Shown piece by piece: positions 52,362-61,983 of a stretch of 64,000 bases of DNA. The stretch is from Novosphingobium resinovorum (lineage in GTDB: Bacteria; Pseudomonadota; Alphaproteobacteria; Sphingomonadales; Sphingomonadaceae): contig NZ_CP017077.1 in the NCBI RefSeq assembly GCF_001742225.1, forward strand, positions 896,806 through 960,805, given 5' to 3'. The notes under the pieces are model-generated. The model was not told the DNA's origin, made no database searches, and saw only the letters and a list, made by a program, of their open reading frames with translations. The stretch's first letter is position 1; the number at the start of each line of letters is the position of its first letter. A program made the position numbers and the translations under genes.

Positions 52362-53449
52362 GGCTGGCCCGGTCCCTTCGTCGCAGCGTGCTCGCTATCT
52401 GCCTGCTTGCGGTTTTCACCCCGCCGGCAAGCGCGCATCAGGTCTGCGCCGTCGATCTCGACGGGGATGGAGAGGCTGCAAGTGCCGGGGAGTTCGCCGC
52501 CTGCACGGCAATGGCAGGCGGCGGGGCGCAATGCCCGATCCAGCAGGTCACCTGCACGCAGGATGATACGGGCTCCTATGCTTGTCCGCTCGGCGCCCGC
52601 TTCGCCTGTGCTGCCCCGGCAAACGGCGGCCAACCCAGCTGCTCGCCCAATGCCTGCATCGACACCGAGGTGAACCCTCTCGAGGACGAGCCGGTGATCG
52701 ACGATCCCGGAACACCGGCCGATGGCAGCGTGGATGCCGACGGCAACTGCACGGCTTCGATCGAAATCTTCTCAGGGCGCGCCACGCGCTGCCGCCCTGC
52801 CGGCCTCAAGACGACCTTCTCCAACTGCTGCGCGGACAAGGGCAGGATCGTCAAGGACGGCATGGGCTCGTCGATCACCTCGCTCTCGACCAAGATCGCC
52901 GTCGCCAAAGGTGTGTTCACCGGAATGAAGGCGGCCTACACCGCTTTCAAGGCAGGGGCGACGGCCGGCCAAGCTGCAACATCTGGCGCCAATGCGATCA
53001 TCGCCGGCATCGATCCGACCTCGATCGCAATCAGCCTTGCGATCAACTTCATGATCGAGGTGCTGCTGCAGGGCTGCGACCAGCAGGACATGGAAACGGG
53101 CATGCTGCGCGGCTCGGACATGTGCCACGAGGTCGGCAGTTACTGCAGCTCTAGGATCCTTGGCATCTGCGTGCAGCGCTCGCGCGGGCACTGCTGTTTC
53201 AACACCAAGCTCGGCCGCATCATCCAGGAGCAGGGCCGGCCACAGCTTGCGGCCTTCAACGCGCAAGGGTGGGGGACGCCCAGGCAGCCTTACTGCCGGG
53301 GCTTCACGGCCGAGGAATTCCAGGCGCTCGATTTCTCGAAGATGGACCTCTCCGAATACTACGCGAACATCGAGGCGCGCACCCAGAGCGAAATCCAGAT
53401 CGACATGAAGGAGCGGGTCGATGCGTACCTTCAAACCGCGACGAACTGA
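52358..53449 (+). CDS. TraN-like mating-pair protein, C-terminal part
   Basis: 363 aa with its own signal peptide (LARSLRRSVLAICLLAVFTPPASA), so it is exported separately. The C-terminal half has the TraN signature: CHEVGSYCSSRILGICVQRS, HCCFNTKLGRIIQEQGRPQL, and CRGFTAEEFQALDFSKMDLSE. About twenty cysteines suggest several disulfides. In F plasmid both parts are one protein; here they are two overlapping genes. It overlaps trbC by 29 nt. Confidence 0.88.
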   Translation: MRLARSLRRSVLAICLLAVFTPPASAHQVCAVDLDGDGEAASAGEFAACTAMAGGGAQCPIQQVTCTQDDTGSYACPLGARFACAAPANGGQPSCSPNACIDTEVNPLEDEPVIDDPGTPADGSVDADGNCTASIEIFSGRATRCRPAGLKTTFSNCCADKGRIVKDGMGSSITSLSTKIAVAKGVFTGMKAAYTAFKAGATAGQAATSGANAIIAGIDPTSIAISLAINFMIEVLLQGCDQQDMETGMLRGSDMCHEVGSYCSSRILGICVQRSRGHCCFNTKLGRIIQEQGRPQLAAFNAQGWGTPRQPYCRGFTAEEFQALDFSKMDLSEYYANIEARTQSEIQIDMKERVDAYLQTATN

Positions 53450-54344
53450 CGCGAGCAGAATGGCGATGCTGCTCGCCTGCACCCTTCCTTCGCTGTGCAC
53501 GCTTTCCCCCTCGGTCGCACAGGACGGCACGGGCAAAGCCGCCGCTGCACCAATGGAAGCGGCCCCGCCGGGGGCCAGTGCCGCGATCGGAAGTGAGAGC
53601 AATGCTGCGCTCGATCGCTTGCAGCATGCCGTCGACGGCAATAGGCATAACACGGGCCACACGACAATTCCTGAGCTACCGACACCCGGCGGCCGACAGA
53701 ACCGTGAGGTCACCGAAGCCCTGCATTCACGGAAGGCTGATCACGCAATGGAGAGGCGAAGCAAATCCGCGTTCGACGCCGCGCGTGAGGCGATGGAGCG
53801 CGAACGAGAAGTGATGGCCGCCCGTCTAGGGCAGGCCCTTGGCCTCACACCGCCGGACACTGCGGCGCTGGCGAAAGGCGCAATCCCCGCTCCGGCAAAG
53901 GGGCACGTCGTCGTTCTTTTCGTATCCTCCTCGATGCCCGTTGCCACGCTGCGCGCCTATGCTGCCCAGCTCGAGAAGGTCGGCGGTGTCCTTGCCTTTC
54001 GCGGGATGCCGGGTGGCTTATCGAAAGTGGCGCCGATGGCCCGACTGTCCGCGCAGGTCCTGAGGATCGATCCCGGCTGCGAAGGTCCGGCATGTGCGAT
54101 GCGCAATGTGCAGGTCATCGTCGATCCGATCGCCTTTCGCGCGCATGGCGTCACGCGCGTCCCCGCCCTTGCCATGATCCCGGGCGACCCGGCGCGGGCC
54201 TACTGCGAGCGCGAGGACGAAAGCCCGACAAGTGCCCACCTAATCTCAGGTGATGCTTCGCTCTCGGGGCTGCTTGAGGAATATGCACGCCTTGGTGGAC
54301 AGGAGGAGGTTCGCGATGCTCAGGCTCGCCTTGATCGGCGGTAG
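53421..54344 (+). CDS. trbC: TrbC, F-type pilin assembly protein
   Basis: 307 aa. AAGGAG lies 7 nt before ATG 53421. A signal region (AMLLACTLPSLCTLSPSVAQ) is followed by a charged helical part and the TrbC-type thioredoxin-like domain (HVVVLFVSSSMPVATLRAYAAQLEKVGGVLAFRGMPGG), which lacks a CXXC. It acts with TraW in pilus assembly. Confidence 0.88.
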   Translation: MRTFKPRRTDASRMAMLLACTLPSLCTLSPSVAQDGTGKAAAAPMEAAPPGASAAIGSESNAALDRLQHAVDGNRHNTGHTTIPELPTPGGRQNREVTEALHSRKADHAMERRSKSAFDAAREAMEREREVMAARLGQALGLTPPDTAALAKGAIPAPAKGHVVVLFVSSSMPVATLRAYAAQLEKVGGVLAFRGMPGGLSKVAPMARLSAQVLRIDPGCEGPACAMRNVQVIVDPIAFRAHGVTRVPALAMIPGDPARAYCEREDESPTSAHLISGDASLSGLLEEYARLGGQEEVRDAQARLDRR

Positions 54345-54891
54345 ACTTGCCGCCTCGCAGCTTGCATGCTGCGCCCGGCAGGCAGCAACGGCGCTGGGAG
54401 AGAAACCGGGCAGGCTGATGCTCGCCCAGGCCCTCGTGCTCCCAACGGCGCTCGCGACTTGGTGGGCCATACCCCAGGTCACTTGGGTCATGAGCCCCTC
54501 GATCGACGCATGGGCAGTGCGCGCACGGCCAGGGACGATCCGGCGCGGCGATCTTGTCTCGTTCATGCTCTCCCACCCCCTCGCCGGGCCTCTCCCGGTT
54601 TCCGTCACAAAATATGCCCTGTGCATGCCGGGCGATCGCCTGGTCATGATCGAACGCCCGTCGGCAACGACGGGCGCGCGGTACGGACGGTTCTACTGCA
54701 ATGGCAGTCTGATCGCCGTCAGCAAGCCGCATGGACGGGCGGGGCAGCGGCTGACGTCTTATCGTCCCGCAGACGGCGTAGTGCCCGAGGGAACGATCTT
54801 CGTGGGATCGCGCCATGCCGACGGCTTCGACAGCCGATACTATGGCCCCGTGCTTATCGAGCGCCTCACACGGATGGAGCGCGTGCTGTGA
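54316..54891 (+). CDS. S26-family signal peptidase (TraF/Lep-type) for transfer
   Basis: 191-aa inner-membrane serine peptidase. AGGAGGAGG precedes ATG 54316, inside the trbC 3' end. One membrane region (about 36-58), the Ser motif MSPSID and the Lys region SVTKYALCMPGDRLVM match the Ser-Lys dyad of S26 peptidases used to mature or cyclise pilins in several transfer systems. In F the pilin is cut by host LepB, so a dedicated peptidase here is notable. Confidence 0.85.
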   Translation: MLRLALIGGRLAASQLACCARQAATALGEKPGRLMLAQALVLPTALATWWAIPQVTWVMSPSIDAWAVRARPGTIRRGDLVSFMLSHPLAGPLPVSVTKYALCMPGDRLVMIERPSATTGARYGRFYCNGSLIAVSKPHGRAGQRLTSYRPADGVVPEGTIFVGSRHADGFDSRYYGPVLIERLTRMERVL

Positions 54892-55811
54892 AAGCCCACT
54901 TCCTGGCATTGGCCGCTGCCGCGATTGCTGCACTCCATGCTGCAACTGCGCAGGCTGCTGCGGCGCAGAGTTCAGTCGCGCCAGGTTCCATCGGGGCTGC
55001 GGCCTCCCAGACCAGGCAAGGATACTGGTGGTACCAAACCCCTCCCAAAGGCGAGGATCCAGATCCGGTCGCCGAGCCGATCAGAAAGCCGATCGTCCCG
55101 CCGATGACCGAGCTCGCGACCTGGACCCCGCCCAGGATCCGCAAGCTCATCGAGGCTCAGCGCGACTACGCAGCAACAGTCCTCACGGTCGACGCAGTAG
55201 CCGATTTCTGGCGGTTGGAGGATTTTGCACGGCGCAAGGCCCGCGCGTTCGCGGGCGTGACCCAGCTGGCCATGCTGCAGCACCCCGAACTCAATTCAAA
55301 GTCGTCCAATCCCATGGTCGGCGACGCGCGCGACCAGCTGAGCGCCTACAAGGATGCGACCCGGGCCAGCTATCTGCGCGCCCATGCCGGTGAGTTCGCA
55401 CTCGTCATGTTCAGCCGCACCTCCTGCGGCTACTGCCGGGTGCAGTGGCCGATCGTCCAGCGGTTCCAGGATGAAATTGGCTGGCAGGTGACGCTGATAG
55501 ACCTTGATCGGCGACCCGAGCTTGGCAATCGCTTCGGTGTCGAGATGACGCCGACGACGATGATCATCCGCCGTTCAAGCCAGCAACGCATGGTCATCGC
55601 GAGCGGCGTCGAGGCCTATCCCACCCTCAAGCAGATGGCCTACCAGGCGGTTCGTCTCCTCACCGGTGACATCCGGCCCGAACAGTTCATGACCGGTCCC
55701 GGTCAGGAGGGAGGCTTCTTCGATGCCCTGGCCAATGGCCCGGTCGCAGCCAGCGATCCTGAAGCCTTGGGGCTCGCGGGTCTGGGCAGTGTCCCGGGAG
55801 GCCGACCATGA
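54888..55811 (+). CDS. traF: TraF, thioredoxin-like pilus assembly protein
   Basis: 307 aa starting at GTG (GTGA overlap). Signal peptide (KAHFLALAAAAIAALHAATAQA) and a thioredoxin domain with intact CGYC (C180-C183) and MTPTTMII. F-plasmid TraF lacks the CXXC, so this version may be a working oxidoreductase, as in many other F-type systems. It helps fold TraH and TraN. Confidence 0.88.
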   Translation: MKAHFLALAAAAIAALHAATAQAAAAQSSVAPGSIGAAASQTRQGYWWYQTPPKGEDPDPVAEPIRKPIVPPMTELATWTPPRIRKLIEAQRDYAATVLTVDAVADFWRLEDFARRKARAFAGVTQLAMLQHPELNSKSSNPMVGDARDQLSAYKDATRASYLRAHAGEFALVMFSRTSCGYCRVQWPIVQRFQDEIGWQVTLIDLDRRPELGNRFGVEMTPTTMIIRRSSQQRMVIASGVEAYPTLKQMAYQAVRLLTGDIRPEQFMTGPGQEGGFFDALANGPVAASDPEALGLAGLGSVPGGRP

Positions 55812-56410
55812 TGCGGCCGGCATGGACCGGCGTGGTCATCGCCGGATGCTCCTCGCTTAGCTTCATGGCGCCCTTGGCGGCGCAGCCGGCTCCAGGGAGC
55901 TCTGCCGCAGCTGCCGCAATACACCCTGTGGAGAATGCTGCGGCCATGCAGGCCTGGCTTGCAAGAGTTCCCCGGACCCGCGACTTTCCCGCCGATCTGC
56001 CTGAAACTCTGCGCAGTTCTGACCGGGCCGCCGTGCTGGAGATGACCACCACGCCCGGGTGCCTGCCCTGCGCGGACCTGTGGTCTCAGCTGAATGCGCT
56101 GCACCGGCAATACGCCATTCGCATAGCCGTTCTGCCAGCCGAAGAAGGCATGGTGCGCTCGGGACGGCTTGGTCTTCCATGGATCGGCCATCCGGTCGCC
56201 TGGGTCCGCGATGCCGCCAACCCGCAGCGCATGATCCCGATCGCGATCGGGACCGACCACGCACCTAATCTTGCCCGTAACGCCTATCTCGCCATCAAGA
56301 TGCTCTCCGGCGCACGGCCCGCCGTGGCGGTCAGGGCCATGTCGAAGTTCACTGGTATCGTCGCGCCAGGCCGCACCGGCGCCCCCCGAGCCCTCCCCCG
56401 CAACCCCTGA
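55808..56410 (+). CDS. Thioredoxin-like transfer protein with CLPC motif
   Basis: 200 aa. GGGAGG lies 6 nt before the ATG, which overlaps the traF stop. Exported; the thioredoxin-like core has a C85-x-x-C88 pair (TTPGCLPCADLWSQL). It is reminiscent of TrbB, the F-plasmid disulfide isomerase, but I cannot assign it firmly. Confidence 0.7.
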   Translation: MMRPAWTGVVIAGCSSLSFMAPLAAQPAPGSSAAAAAIHPVENAAAMQAWLARVPRTRDFPADLPETLRSSDRAAVLEMTTTPGCLPCADLWSQLNALHRQYAIRIAVLPAEEGMVRSGRLGLPWIGHPVAWVRDAANPQRMIPIAIGTDHAPNLARNAYLAIKMLSGARPAVAVRAMSKFTGIVAPGRTGAPRALPRNP

Positions 56411-56422
56411 AGGATGCATGCC

Positions 56423-57844
56423 ATGCCTGCCTTGTCCCGCCTGCCGGCTCTTTCAGTCACGAGCTCGAGCATAGCCCTGCTCTTCGCGGTACCGGCCCAC
56501 GCGCAAAGCTGGGCAGAGACCTGGTTCGACAACGTGACTTACACCTCGCCAGGCAGCTTCGAGGACCAGACCCGTGGCTATCTCACAGCAGGGGGCATGT
56601 CGGGCCGCGTCGATGTCCACAATGACTACCTCATGTCGCTCAGCCTCCCCAAGGTTAAGGCGGGTTGCGGCGGCATCGACATGTTCCTTGGCGGCATGTC
56701 CTTCCTCGATCCCGAATACCTAGTCGAGAAACTCGAGAGCATCCTTCAGGCCGCTCCCGCGGTCGCATTCCAGTACCTGCTGGAGACGCTCGACGAGAAG
56801 ATGGGCAACATCATCTCGAAGATGGAAGCCGCCACCAATTACCTGAACTCCATCCAGGTCAACGACTGCCGCCTGGCCAACCGCATGGTGCAGATCGCCA
56901 AGGGCGACGACAACATGTCCGGGATCATCGAGGAGATGACTGGCTACCGCTCGGTCAAGCAGGGCTACGCCACTAGCTACCAGCAGAGCCGCGAGAAAAT
57001 CCAGGCGAACAACAACAACCCGACCGAGGACCTGAAGGAGGCGCTGGAGAACTGCCCGCCCGAGGTCACCGACATTTTCCGGACCGGATCGCTGCTGTCG
57101 CATGCTGCCGCGCGTGTCGGCGCATCCGACTGGACCGAGGTCATGCGTGCGCGGGTGGGTGATGTCTACATGCGCTGGAACGATGCCGACAAGGTGCCCC
57201 TGTTTTCGGCCATTCCCGCCTGCCCGCACCAGGATACCGAGTCCCCCGACGACTTTCTCGCCGGGCGCGTACAGCGCCGCGCTCTCAATATCCCGGCCAC
57301 GGCTGCTGACTGCTCGACTGAAACCGGCGGCGGCGCTCTCGCGCTTGCACGTACCCGCATGGAAGCGATCTCGGACAAGATCCGCGGCCGGAGTACCTTA
57401 ACCAGCGAAGAGCGCCAGTTCGTCGCCAACGTGCGAACTCTCCCCGTCTATCGCATGCTGGAGTGGGGCGTGCGGCAGGGCGTCACGGGTTCGGTGATCG
57501 CGGACACGGACGAACTTGTCGCGCTGACCCTCGCCTATCAGATGCTCAATGATCTCACGCGATCGATCGACTACGCGCTCGCCAATGCCGAGCGCGGTAC
57601 CCTCGCGGCGGGCTCCTCGGATGCCGCGGCAACGGGCATCTGCCAGACACGCATCCTGGGCAAAGGTATCGAGCAACTGCGCGACCTGCGCGAGGAAGTG
57701 CTGCGCCAGCGCGCGCAGATGCGCCAGTCCTACCTGGCCTCGCTGGGTTCGGCGAACCTCTCGGCGAACTACGCCGGCCTGGTCCGGGGCCGCGACCGCG
57801 ATGCCCGGGACGCGGCCGGCACCACGTCATCCCGGCAGCGCTAG
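56423..57844 (+). CDS. traH: TraH, mating-pair/pilus assembly protein
   Basis: 473 aa. I chose ATG 56423 because AAGGA lies 8 nt upstream; ATG 56414 is possible. Signal peptide (LPALSVTSSSIALLFAVPAHAQ) followed by the TraH segments YTSPGSFEDQTRGYLTAGGM, KAGCGGIDMFLGGMSFLDP and IQVNDCRLANRMVQIA. Periplasmic/outer membrane, with C-terminal coiled coil (EQLRDLREEVLRQRAQM). Confidence 0.93.
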   Translation: MPALSRLPALSVTSSSIALLFAVPAHAQSWAETWFDNVTYTSPGSFEDQTRGYLTAGGMSGRVDVHNDYLMSLSLPKVKAGCGGIDMFLGGMSFLDPEYLVEKLESILQAAPAVAFQYLLETLDEKMGNIISKMEAATNYLNSIQVNDCRLANRMVQIAKGDDNMSGIIEEMTGYRSVKQGYATSYQQSREKIQANNNNPTEDLKEALENCPPEVTDIFRTGSLLSHAAARVGASDWTEVMRARVGDVYMRWNDADKVPLFSAIPACPHQDTESPDDFLAGRVQRRALNIPATAADCSTETGGGALALARTRMEAISDKIRGRSTLTSEERQFVANVRTLPVYRMLEWGVRQGVTGSVIADTDELVALTLAYQMLNDLTRSIDYALANAERGTLAAGSSDAAATGICQTRILGKGIEQLRDLREEVLRQRAQMRQSYLASLGSANLSANYAGLVRGRDRDARDAAGTTSSRQR

Positions 57845-57845
57845 C

Positions 57846-60800
57846 GTGAAAATCCACTTCCACTTCCTCTGCGGCGCAGGTGGTCTGATCGGCACCGCGG
57901 CTTCTCCCGCCCATGCCGTCGATGCGAGCTTTCATACCTACGGCGGCTTTGCCGAAACGGTCGATGCCTTCCGGCTGGCATCCATGATCTTTGCGGATGC
58001 GCGGTACGGGACGCTTGTCGTCGTCATCGCCACGGTCGGAATTGCGCTGGGAGCCGTCCTGGCGAGCGTTCGTGGTCAGGGTATGGGCATTGTCGCGTTC
58101 GGTCTCCAGATCCTGATCGGCATCGGACTTTTCGTCGGCATGATCGCGGCGACGGAGACGGTCCATGTCTACGACCGGGTGCGCAATGCCTACCAGCCCG
58201 TTGGCGACGTCCCCAACCTGATCGTTCTCATCGCCGGGACGACCAACCTCATCGAGCGCGCACTCGTCGAGACCATCGACGACAACACCCTCGACCCGTC
58301 CGCGAAGATTGAATTTGGCGCCGGCGGCCATGCCTTCGACCTGTTCTTCAACGCGGTCTCACCGCGTGGCCCCATGACCGACACCTTCCTCGATGCAACG
58401 ATCAAGGACTATGTGCGCCAGTGCTATCCGGTCGCACGCGTATCACCGGCCTACGGCGTCGATGATGACGTGCTGTTTCGCACGACAACCGATCTGCCCG
58501 CCGCATTCGCTGCTATGGCGGGGCCTGCAACCTTCTCGACCGTTTACACGGCCGCTGACAAGGGCGGCAGCACTGTCAGCTGCGAGGAGGCCTGGCAGCA
58601 TATTGCGACCAGACTGTCCGACACCGGCCTGTTCGAAGGCTATGCTGCGCAGGTCTGCGCGGCGACCGGCTTCGACGTCAGTCAGGCCGCGCAGCTCACG
58701 CGCTGCCGAAGCCAGCTTGGCGACATGGGGGACATGATGACCGGCATGCCTATGTCGATGCAGACGCTTTTCGCCGATGTCCTGCTCGCCAATTCTCTGG
58801 GCGATGTACTCTTCGAGGATAGTCCGGCCGCCGCCGCCAGGGTCATGGCCAACCGCGCGGTCCTGTCGAATGGCCTCGCCACCATGGCGGTCGCCAACGA
58901 GTGGCTGCCGACGATCCGCGCCGTGGTCTTCGCAATCATGCTGTTCATGGTTCCTATCGCGATGCTGTTCATCCTGACGCCGATCAGCCTGCGCGTCGCA
59001 AGCTTTGCGCTCGGTCTCTTTGTATTCGTCGCGCTGTGGGGCGTCATCGACGCCGGGATCTACCAGCTTACGCTGGGCCGGGCGATGGACGCGCTTGCCC
59101 AGATGCGGGGGCAGGCAGCCGGAGCCAATGCATGGCTCCTGGCCCCCTCCTCGGCACAGAAAGCCCTCGCTGTTTTCGGTACGTTTCGCACGGCCGGCGC
59201 AGGTCTGGCCGGGGCCTTCGTCTTTACCGTGTTCCGTTTCTCCGGAAATGTCTTCAGCGCATTTACCTCCGGTTCGATGGGCATCCACGCGCAGGCCGGC
59301 AATGCCGCCGCCCCGATTGCGACAAGCGAGGGCTTCGCATCGGCGCTCGAAGCCCAGGGCGCGGCTGCCGGCACGATGAACCGCCGCGCATCGTCGGCCG
59401 GCTTCGGCGACTTTGGTGAGCGAAGCACTTTCGCTGCCAACCGCAGTTTCGGCGCTGCCGGCACTATGCTGGGCGAAGTGAAGCCTGCGGCCCCGGGTCA
59501 AAGAGCCATGTCCCTGGGTGATCTCGACGCAGGCCGGGAACTTGGCGGTCTGTCGCCGGCTCTGGCGAAGGGCGATATTTCGAGTTCCGCGGTTCAACAG
59601 GCCGTCCGGGCTAACGCAGCGACCGCGGCGATCCATCAGTTCGCGGAGAAAGACGCGCTGCGCGATCTAGGTCATCGCTATTTCGGGAAAGGCGAGAGCG
59701 GCGAGCGGGCCTTTGCGGCCTTCGCGCAAGGCATGGTCCAATGGCGTGCCTTCGGCGACGAACGTGCCTACGACATGATGTTCCAGAACACTGCCCGTCA
59801 TTTCGAACGCGCTGGCTATAGCCCGGACGATGCAAGGCTCAAGGCGGCCAGCCTCATCGGGGACGCCGCCGCCGATCCGACTTTCGGCAAGATCGTCGCC
59901 AACAGCTTCGAGGCCGAGGCTATGATGCGCAACGATCTGACCGCTGCGCAGGTCCAGGTCGGCGCGATGGAGGGCCGGCGCGACCACGACGGAAACCGTA
60001 TAATCGAAGCCGAACGAGCCAATGTCGCAACCGAGCAAGCCCACCGCACCGGTAGCAACGAGGGTCAGCGAGGCGCCGCCGCCATGCTCGGACTGTCGGT
60101 GGACGAAACCAGCCGCCGCATCAGCTTCATCAATGCGCTCAGCGGCGAGGCCCGCTCCACCGCCATCTCCCAGCTCTCCCGCGCAACCGGGCGCAATGAG
60201 GCGCAGGTCACAAGCGCGGTCGAGCGTTACAATGCCGCGGTCAGTCTCGGGACCGCCGATGGTGTAGGCGCAGAGGCGGCGCGCGAAGGCACGAGCATCT
60301 ACGGCCGCACCCGCGAGGCTGCCGGCTACGATTTTGCCGAGCGCGCAGGCAAGCTCGATGCACAGCGTGAGGTCGGTCTGGAGGGAACTCGCTCTGCCGC
60401 CAGGATTGGCGAGCAGCGGCGTCAGTCTGATAACGTCGGCTTTGCACAAGGTGCGGCAGCCGCCGGTGCTTCGGTTCGTGAAGCTGCACGGCTCGACAGT
60501 TTCATCCAGGCCTTGTCGAAGACCGCGGGCAATCAGGTCGATATCAGCGAAGGTGGCTCTACCGGTATTGCCGATCGTGCACGCAACCAACGCATGACAA
60601 GAATCGTCGATGCCGAGCGTCTTACACGCGCTCAGGGACTGCTGGAGAAGGCGGGCATCCACATGAGCAAGCGCAAGATCGCCGTGGACCAGAACGGCGA
60701 CTTTACGTTCAACCTGACGCCGCGCACCGCAGCACAGATGTGGAAGGGCGGCCTCATCAACGAGAGTCAGCTTGGCGCAATTGCGAACGGCGGCCACGCA

Positions 60801-61571
60801 CGCCTCAGCTTTGCGCACAATAACCTTCTCGTATCGAGCTCCGCAGGTTTCCAGCAGTCAGCCAGAAGCGATACCAGTACGCGCTTCGAAGCCGGCAAGC
60901 AGGCCGGGCCCGACACCATCGAGCATTTCATGGGCGGCGGCAAGGAAGGTCAGGCAGCGATGGCGAATTGGCTGAGAGGCGGTTTCGAGATGGATCGCAA
61001 GGGCAACTGGCACCTCAAACCGCAGGTGGCTGACACCCTCCAGCGCGATGTCCAGGCGATTATGGTCCAGACGGGATGGTCGAGGTCGCTAACGAGAACC
61101 GCTGATGAGACCAATACGATAGGTACTGAGATCGGCGGAACGGTCACTGCCGATGCCCGACGCGGAGCCCCACCTTCAAAATCAAAGGGTGGAAGCGGCG
61201 CCACCGGAGGTGTCGCTGGCTCATTCGGCTTCACAAGTTCGGATCGCGGAGGAACGAGCGAAGCTGCAACAGCAAGCATCGACATCCTAAATTATGATGT
61301 ACGCGCGGCTATTGCGAACGCTGAACGGGATGCAGCGAGGTCTCAAAACCCGGCGGATACATTCGCGCGGCATCTTTCTGAGCGGGTGCTGGGTCGCGAC
61401 GGCCTCAGAAACCGATATCTGGAGGACGCCGATAACGGGCGAGCTACATTCGACGTCACTGGGCCACTCTCATCGCTCGAACAAAATTCTGTGCTAAGAA
61501 CAGGGCGATTCTCAAATGATGTTGATGGTAGCCCTGCTGACGGCAATCCAGACTTCAAAACGCATCGATAA
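57846..61571 (+). CDS. traG: TraG, inner-membrane mating-pair stabilisation protein
   Basis: 1241 aa, starting at GTG 1 nt after the traH stop. Membrane helices cluster in the first 450 residues (for example LVVVIATVGIALGAVLASV, IMLFMVPIAMLFILTPISL, FALGLFVFVALWGVI). The long C-terminal part is periplasmic/cytoplasmic, helical and Ala-rich. In F, TraG has an N-terminal pilus role and a C-terminal entry-exclusion/mating role. Last gene of the operon. Confidence 0.92.
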   Translation: MKIHFHFLCGAGGLIGTAASPAHAVDASFHTYGGFAETVDAFRLASMIFADARYGTLVVVIATVGIALGAVLASVRGQGMGIVAFGLQILIGIGLFVGMIAATETVHVYDRVRNAYQPVGDVPNLIVLIAGTTNLIERALVETIDDNTLDPSAKIEFGAGGHAFDLFFNAVSPRGPMTDTFLDATIKDYVRQCYPVARVSPAYGVDDDVLFRTTTDLPAAFAAMAGPATFSTVYTAADKGGSTVSCEEAWQHIATRLSDTGLFEGYAAQVCAATGFDVSQAAQLTRCRSQLGDMGDMMTGMPMSMQTLFADVLLANSLGDVLFEDSPAAAARVMANRAVLSNGLATMAVANEWLPTIRAVVFAIMLFMVPIAMLFILTPISLRVASFALGLFVFVALWGVIDAGIYQLTLGRAMDALAQMRGQAAGANAWLLAPSSAQKALAVFGTFRTAGAGLAGAFVFTVFRFSGNVFSAFTSGSMGIHAQAGNAAAPIATSEGFASALEAQGAAAGTMNRRASSAGFGDFGERSTFAANRSFGAAGTMLGEVKPAAPGQRAMSLGDLDAGRELGGLSPALAKGDISSSAVQQAVRANAATAAIHQFAEKDALRDLGHRYFGKGESGERAFAAFAQGMVQWRAFGDERAYDMMFQNTARHFERAGYSPDDARLKAASLIGDAAADPTFGKIVANSFEAEAMMRNDLTAAQVQVGAMEGRRDHDGNRIIEAERANVATEQAHRTGSNEGQRGAAAMLGLSVDETSRRISFINALSGEARSTAISQLSRATGRNEAQVTSAVERYNAAVSLGTADGVGAEAAREGTSIYGRTREAAGYDFAERAGKLDAQREVGLEGTRSAARIGEQRRQSDNVGFAQGAAAAGASVREAARLDSFIQALSKTAGNQVDISEGGSTGIADRARNQRMTRIVDAERLTRAQGLLEKAGIHMSKRKIAVDQNGDFTFNLTPRTAAQMWKGGLINESQLGAIANGGHARLSFAHNNLLVSSSAGFQQSARSDTSTRFEAGKQAGPDTIEHFMGGGKEGQAAMANWLRGGFEMDRKGNWHLKPQVADTLQRDVQAIMVQTGWSRSLTRTADETNTIGTEIGGTVTADARRGAPPSKSKGGSGATGGVAGSFGFTSSDRGGTSEAATASIDILNYDVRAAIANAERDAARSQNPADTFARHLSERVLGRDGLRNRYLEDADNGRATFDVTGPLSSLEQNSVLRTGRFSNDVDGSPADGNPDFKTHR

Positions 61572-61578
61572 CGACACG

Positions 61579-61983
61579 TCAGTGACTACGTCTCTTTTGC
61601 CAGTACGTCGGCGACCTTGGATCGAGGGGATCGGACATTGGATCGAGCCACCCCCCAACCGACCGCTTCGGCGGGACGTAATCACCATCCGGCGGGCCAA
61701 ACTCCAGTCCATGATGATCCATCCACGACCATGCAAACCCGATGCCAAGGATGAGAAAGGGGGCCATCGGCATGAAGGCCAGATTGAAATATGCCGCAAT
61801 TGTACCGGTATAGAAGCTGTCGAGCCTCTCGTTATAAAGGGAGATCGCCCTGCCACCCCAGTAGAGCGCTATGCACAGCCACCATACCTTCGCGTACCAT
61901 GGCGACCAGACCCAGGTCCCGATACGCGGTCTCGGCAAATCCGAGACAGCCGGTTCATTACCTGGGTTTGCTTTGGGCCCCAC
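61579..61983 (-). CDS. Small membrane protein next to traG, 134 aa
   Basis: GTG 61983 follows AAGGAG by 6 nt and is preferred over a longer frame. After GPKANPGNEPAVSDL there are two hydrophobic stretches (about 28-48, VWWLCIALYWGGRAI; about 58-82, YFNLAFMPMAPFLILGIGFAW), and the end is polar (GGWLDPMSDPLDPRS). Convergent with traG, 7 nt away. It could be an exclusion or membrane-associated protein; there is no direct evidence. Confidence 0.6.
   Translation of the reverse strand: MGPKANPGNEPAVSDLPRPRIGTWVWSPWYAKVWWLCIALYWGGRAISLYNERLDSFYTGTIAAYFNLAFMPMAPFLILGIGFAWSWMDHHGLEFGPPDGDYVPPKRSVGGWLDPMSDPLDPRSPTYWQKRRSH

Noticed and set aside
59667..60818. 383-codon minus-strand frame opposite traG, and others at 58443-59636
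   Set aside because: traG coding sense is clear from membrane helices and operon coupling; the antisense peptides are low-complexity mixtures.
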